A DNA stretch of 34,843 nucleotides from Acidobacteriota bacterium (GTDB lineage: Bacteria > Acidobacteriota > Blastocatellia > Pyrinomonadales > Pyrinomonadaceae). Where the stretch lies: positions 1-34,843 of the forward strand of contig QHXI01000075.1 of NCBI GenBank assembly GCA_003222895.1, given 5' to 3'. The notes under the pieces are model-generated. The model did not search any database. It was not told where the DNA came from and saw nothing but the letters and a program-made list of their open reading frames with translations. Below, in pieces: positions 33,067 to 34,843 of this stretch. Every line of letters begins with the position of its first letter. The first letter of the stretch is position 1. A program made the translations under genes and the position numbers.

Positions 33067-33978
33067 TTACATTGCTCTTCTTTCGATTATTTCACTAGCC
33101 GAAGTAAAGGGCCTGCCGCGAACCATGTCGCCCTGTTTCTCGGGGATAAGAACATCGAAACCAATCTGACAGTCAAGGACGCATCGTAGATCGACACCGT
33201 CCATGAGTACAACGCGTTCATCTCTTGCGCCCGTCAAACTCTCAAGACATTCGCGGGAGAATCCATTGAACGAGATGAATAAAGCTTTGGTATCGCCACC
33301 AAACGCGTGAGTTGCTCGATCTCTCAACACCGAAACATCCGCGGCGTTGGCCTGCTCTTTCTTCCAGCGAACCTCAACATAATACCAATGCTTGTCAAAA
33401 TAGAATTGGCCGTCGATTTGCTCGCCGGTTCGCTTAAACGGTCCCTTTGACTGCTCAGAATAATATTCAAAAATCTCATTCATGAGAGCTTGAAACCGAT
33501 TGCCACGCTTCTGTAGATCGGACTCAGCATATGTGGCATCGAATTCATCTCTGAAACCCTGCAATCGTGCGTGATCGAGCGGCTTTAGCTTGCCGCGAGA
33601 AACACGCTCATCATGCATTCGCTTTTCGTTCTCTTTTTGATAATCAAGCTGCGCTTTGTATAAGTCGTATCCCTTTCGAAACTCTTGAAGCGATCGTATC
33701 GCTTGGTCACGACGATCCGCCGGAATGGTGTGCAGGTCCCGCCAGTAATATATTCGTGACATCATTTCCTGCACCGGCTTCCGTCCATGTGACCCAAGAT
33801 TCTCCATCCGTGAGAGAACATGTCGAACCAATTTGATGGTGGCCTCGCTTGTTGGCAGCTCGTCTATGATTTCAGCATGTACACCACATTCGCGCAGAAA
33901 CGCTCTAACATTGTCTCGGTACCAGATCAGATCACGAATTGCGACTGCGAGAAGGTTTGATAAGTCCTGGGGCAACAT
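33067..33978 (-). CDS. Predicted PD-(D/E)XK nuclease, restriction-endonuclease-like
   Basis: This 303-residue protein has a helical N-terminal half (AIRDLIWYRDNVRAFLREC, a segment around RIYYWRDLHTIP) rich in charged coiled stretches (KENEKRMHDERVSRGKL). From about residue 165 comes a nuclease-like core: RGNRFQALMNEIFEYY, then QIDGQFYFDKHWYYVEVRWKKE, which fits the D-x(n)-E-x-K pattern (here E-V-R-W-K) of Mrr/PD-(D/E)XK enzymes. KALFISFNGFSRECLESL follows, typical of the strand and helix after the active site in such folds. It heads a two-gene operon with the 168-residue protein. It may be a solitary defence nuclease. Family and activity are not certain because the lysine is offset from the canonical spacing. 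Confidence 0.7.
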   Translation of the reverse strand: MLPQDLSNLLAVAIRDLIWYRDNVRAFLRECGVHAEIIDELPTSEATIKLVRHVLSRMENLGSHGRKPVQEMMSRIYYWRDLHTIPADRRDQAIRSLQEFRKGYDLYKAQLDYQKENEKRMHDERVSRGKLKPLDHARLQGFRDEFDATYAESDLQKRGNRFQALMNEIFEYYSEQSKGPFKRTGEQIDGQFYFDKHWYYVEVRWKKEQANAADVSVLRDRATHAFGGDTKALFISFNGFSRECLESLTGARDERVVLMDGVDLRCVLDCQIGFDVLIPEKQGDMVRGRPFTSASEIIERRAM

Positions 33979-34098
33979 GCGAATGTTTTTGTTTAATCAG
34001 GGAATTGAAGTGGTCCAGGCTTCCATTTTGAGATTGAGGTTTAGCGAGAGATTCAGCAAATTGACCCCAAAGGAGTAGCGCCCGTCCTAACAAGCGGT

Positions 34099-34251
34099 TT
34101 ACATACCTAGCATTATCGCAATCTTCTTAACCAGTCGAATAAGCTCTTCAGATAGTCCGTTGAGGAGAATAATCGCCAACGATACGATGGCTGCCACTTC
34201 AATCATTACTGACTTGATTTGGGTGAACCTACCAACTGGTGCAATTCTCAT
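34099..34251 (-). CDS. 50-residue mini-protein with one membrane segment
   Basis: The minus-strand frame begins MRIAPVGRFTQIKSVMIEVA, continues through a hydrophobic stretch (AAIVSLAIILL) and ends with a charged amphipathic helix (SEELIRLVKKIAIMLGM). The start ATG at 34251 is preceded by a strong Shine-Dalgarno, GGAGGG, five bases upstream, better than most genes in the window. The single helix with a basic N-terminus suggests a small inner-membrane protein, such as a holin-like or type I toxin-like peptide. No family is recognised. It is upstream of, and in the same direction as, the nuclease-like gene but separated from it by 120 bp. Confidence 0.55.
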   Translation of the reverse strand: MRIAPVGRFTQIKSVMIEVAAIVSLAIILLNGLSEELIRLVKKIAIMLGM

Positions 34252-34625
34252 ATACCCTCCAATCCGCGCCTTCCCTCCTTTACTGTTGGGGCGTCAAGCG
34301 CCCTCCGGGCGGACACTTTAATACCCGCTTCCAAGGATAGTGGTCAACTTTTCCGGTTATATTGTGTGTTTTATTTTTCATAAAACATAGTTCGCGCAAT
34401 ATCTTGTGGTGCATCAGGAACAGAGGCACCATGCGATTAGTGTACGAAGAATAAGCCGCCCAGCCCGCAAATCAGGTCCTTCGCCTAGTTCTAAAGCGCG
34501 TGAAAAAATTTTCTTTGACGAGTTGTCGAATTCCGATTGGCCGTTCGACTATATGGTGAAGGCAGGGCAACCGGCCCGCCCAAAGACTTAAATATTAAAG
34601 ACCGTTACAGGAGAAAAGAAAAGTC
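34252..34625. other. Intergenic region with two hairpins
   Basis: No convincing gene is seen in these 374 bases. A GC hairpin CGCCC-TCC-GGGCG lies at 34299-34311, of the same three-base-loop style as the REP-like hairpins elsewhere. An AT-rich perfect inverted repeat TGTTTTAT-TTTTC-ATAAAACA lies at 34367-34387 and could be an operator or attenuator for the downstream gene. A weak GTG frame at 34406-34591 is not supported by a ribosome-binding site. Confidence 0.5.
34367..34387. promoter_or_regulatory. AT-rich perfect inverted repeat, candidate operator
   Basis: Two 8-base arms (TGTTTTAT and ATAAAACA) flank a five-base loop, about 240 bp upstream of the DGPF-domain gene. The symmetry and AT richness fit a regulator binding site, but no regulator gene is in view. 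Confidence 0.3.
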
Positions 34626-34843
34626 ATGCCACAGTATCTGGTTGCTAACTACCTCCCCGACGACTTCGACCCGTCCGCCGTAACCGAAGCGATGATCGAG
34701 GAGATCCACGCGCTCAACCGCGAAATGATCACTGCCGGCGCCAGGAAGTTCGCTTGCGGAATTTCCCCGGCCAGCAACGCAAAGACGGTGCGGAAGCAGC
34801 CTGATGGTACGGTGCTCGTCACCGATGGGCCATACATCGAGAC
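34626..34843 (+). CDS. YCII/DGPF-domain protein, N-terminal part
   Basis: The frame starts at the ATG at 34626 with AGGAGAA about 11 bases upstream and runs off the right edge without a stop (72 complete codons). The sequence MPQYLVANYLPDDFDPSAV, IEEIHALNREMITAGARKFA, a TVRKQPDGTVLVTDGPYIE block and the DGP-[YF] signature match the YCII-related/DGPF family of small cytosolic ferredoxin-like-fold proteins. These are often encoded beside ECF sigma factors, with enzymatic function mostly unproven. Downstream context is outside the window. Confidence 0.82.
   Translation, partial: MPQYLVANYLPDDFDPSAVTEAMIEEIHALNREMITAGARKFACGISPASNAKTVRKQPDGTVLVTDGPYIE

Noticed and set aside
34406-34591. 61-residue plus-strand frame from a GTG
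   Set aside because: It has no Shine-Dalgarno and a low-complexity basic start; only the last 30 residues look protein-like. It is too weak to call.

Overview
The window looks like a chromosomal segment of a moderately GC-rich environmental bacterium, most plausibly Acidobacteriota (Blastocatellia/Pyrinomonadaceae-like). That guess rests on remembered gene styles: polysaccharide enzymes ending in an Ig-like domain with a 'VQEGVAWF'-type box, and many short GC-stem hairpins followed by a GAAATATTTATAG tail. It is not a measured classification.

Region 1 (1-9668) is an envelope-glycan block. It holds the N-terminus of a membrane protein leaving the left edge (minus strand). On the plus strand follow a GT2 glycosyltransferase, a polytopic GT-C-like protein with a C-terminal Ig-like domain, a lipoprotein consisting mainly of the same domain, a 1329-residue GT-GT-methyltransferase-Ig fusion, and a DUF1698/CmoB-like methyltransferase with the same C-terminal module.

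Region 2 (9669-20504) is a lysine/diaminopimelate cluster: aspartokinase, M20 deacylase (DapE-like), a pair of small overlapping hypotheticals, dapB, dapA, dapD, a class I/II aminotransferase (probable DapC) and asd. This covers most of the succinylase route; dapF and lysA are not in the window. A perfect 408-bp tandem duplication spans the dapB/dapA junction and leaves a dapA 5' fragment and a dapB 3' fragment ahead of the intact dapA. A compact restriction-modification pair (D12-class adenine methylase plus an EVE/PUA-like and PD-(D/E)XK-like protein) sits between dapD and the aminotransferase.

Region 3 (20542-24764) holds a low-molecular-weight tyrosine phosphatase, a divergent alpha/beta hydrolase, and a soluble hybrid histidine kinase (PAS-PAS-GAF-GAF-HisKA-HATPase-REC).

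Region 4 (24768-31354) returns to envelope glycans. Two PMT/ArnT-type membrane glycosyltransferases lie on the minus strand, one with the Ig-like tail. A divergent YfhO-type membrane protein on the plus strand is interrupted by an internal deletion with a frameshift.

Region 5 (31355-34843) is accessory. A REP-associated tyrosine transposase is flanked by GC hairpins arranged as inverted repeats and a 72/73-bp tandem repeat. Next come a minus-strand pair (predicted PD-(D/E)XK nuclease plus an unknown protein), a 50-residue membrane mini-protein with a strong Shine-Dalgarno, and the start of a YCII/DGPF-domain protein leaving the right edge.

The best candidates for something undescribed are the Ig-like module recurring on five unrelated catalytic or lipoprotein scaffolds, and the GT-GT-MT-Ig megaprotein. 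Three structural anomalies (the 408-bp duplication and two internal deletions in conserved enzymes) should be checked against reads before any biological interpretation.
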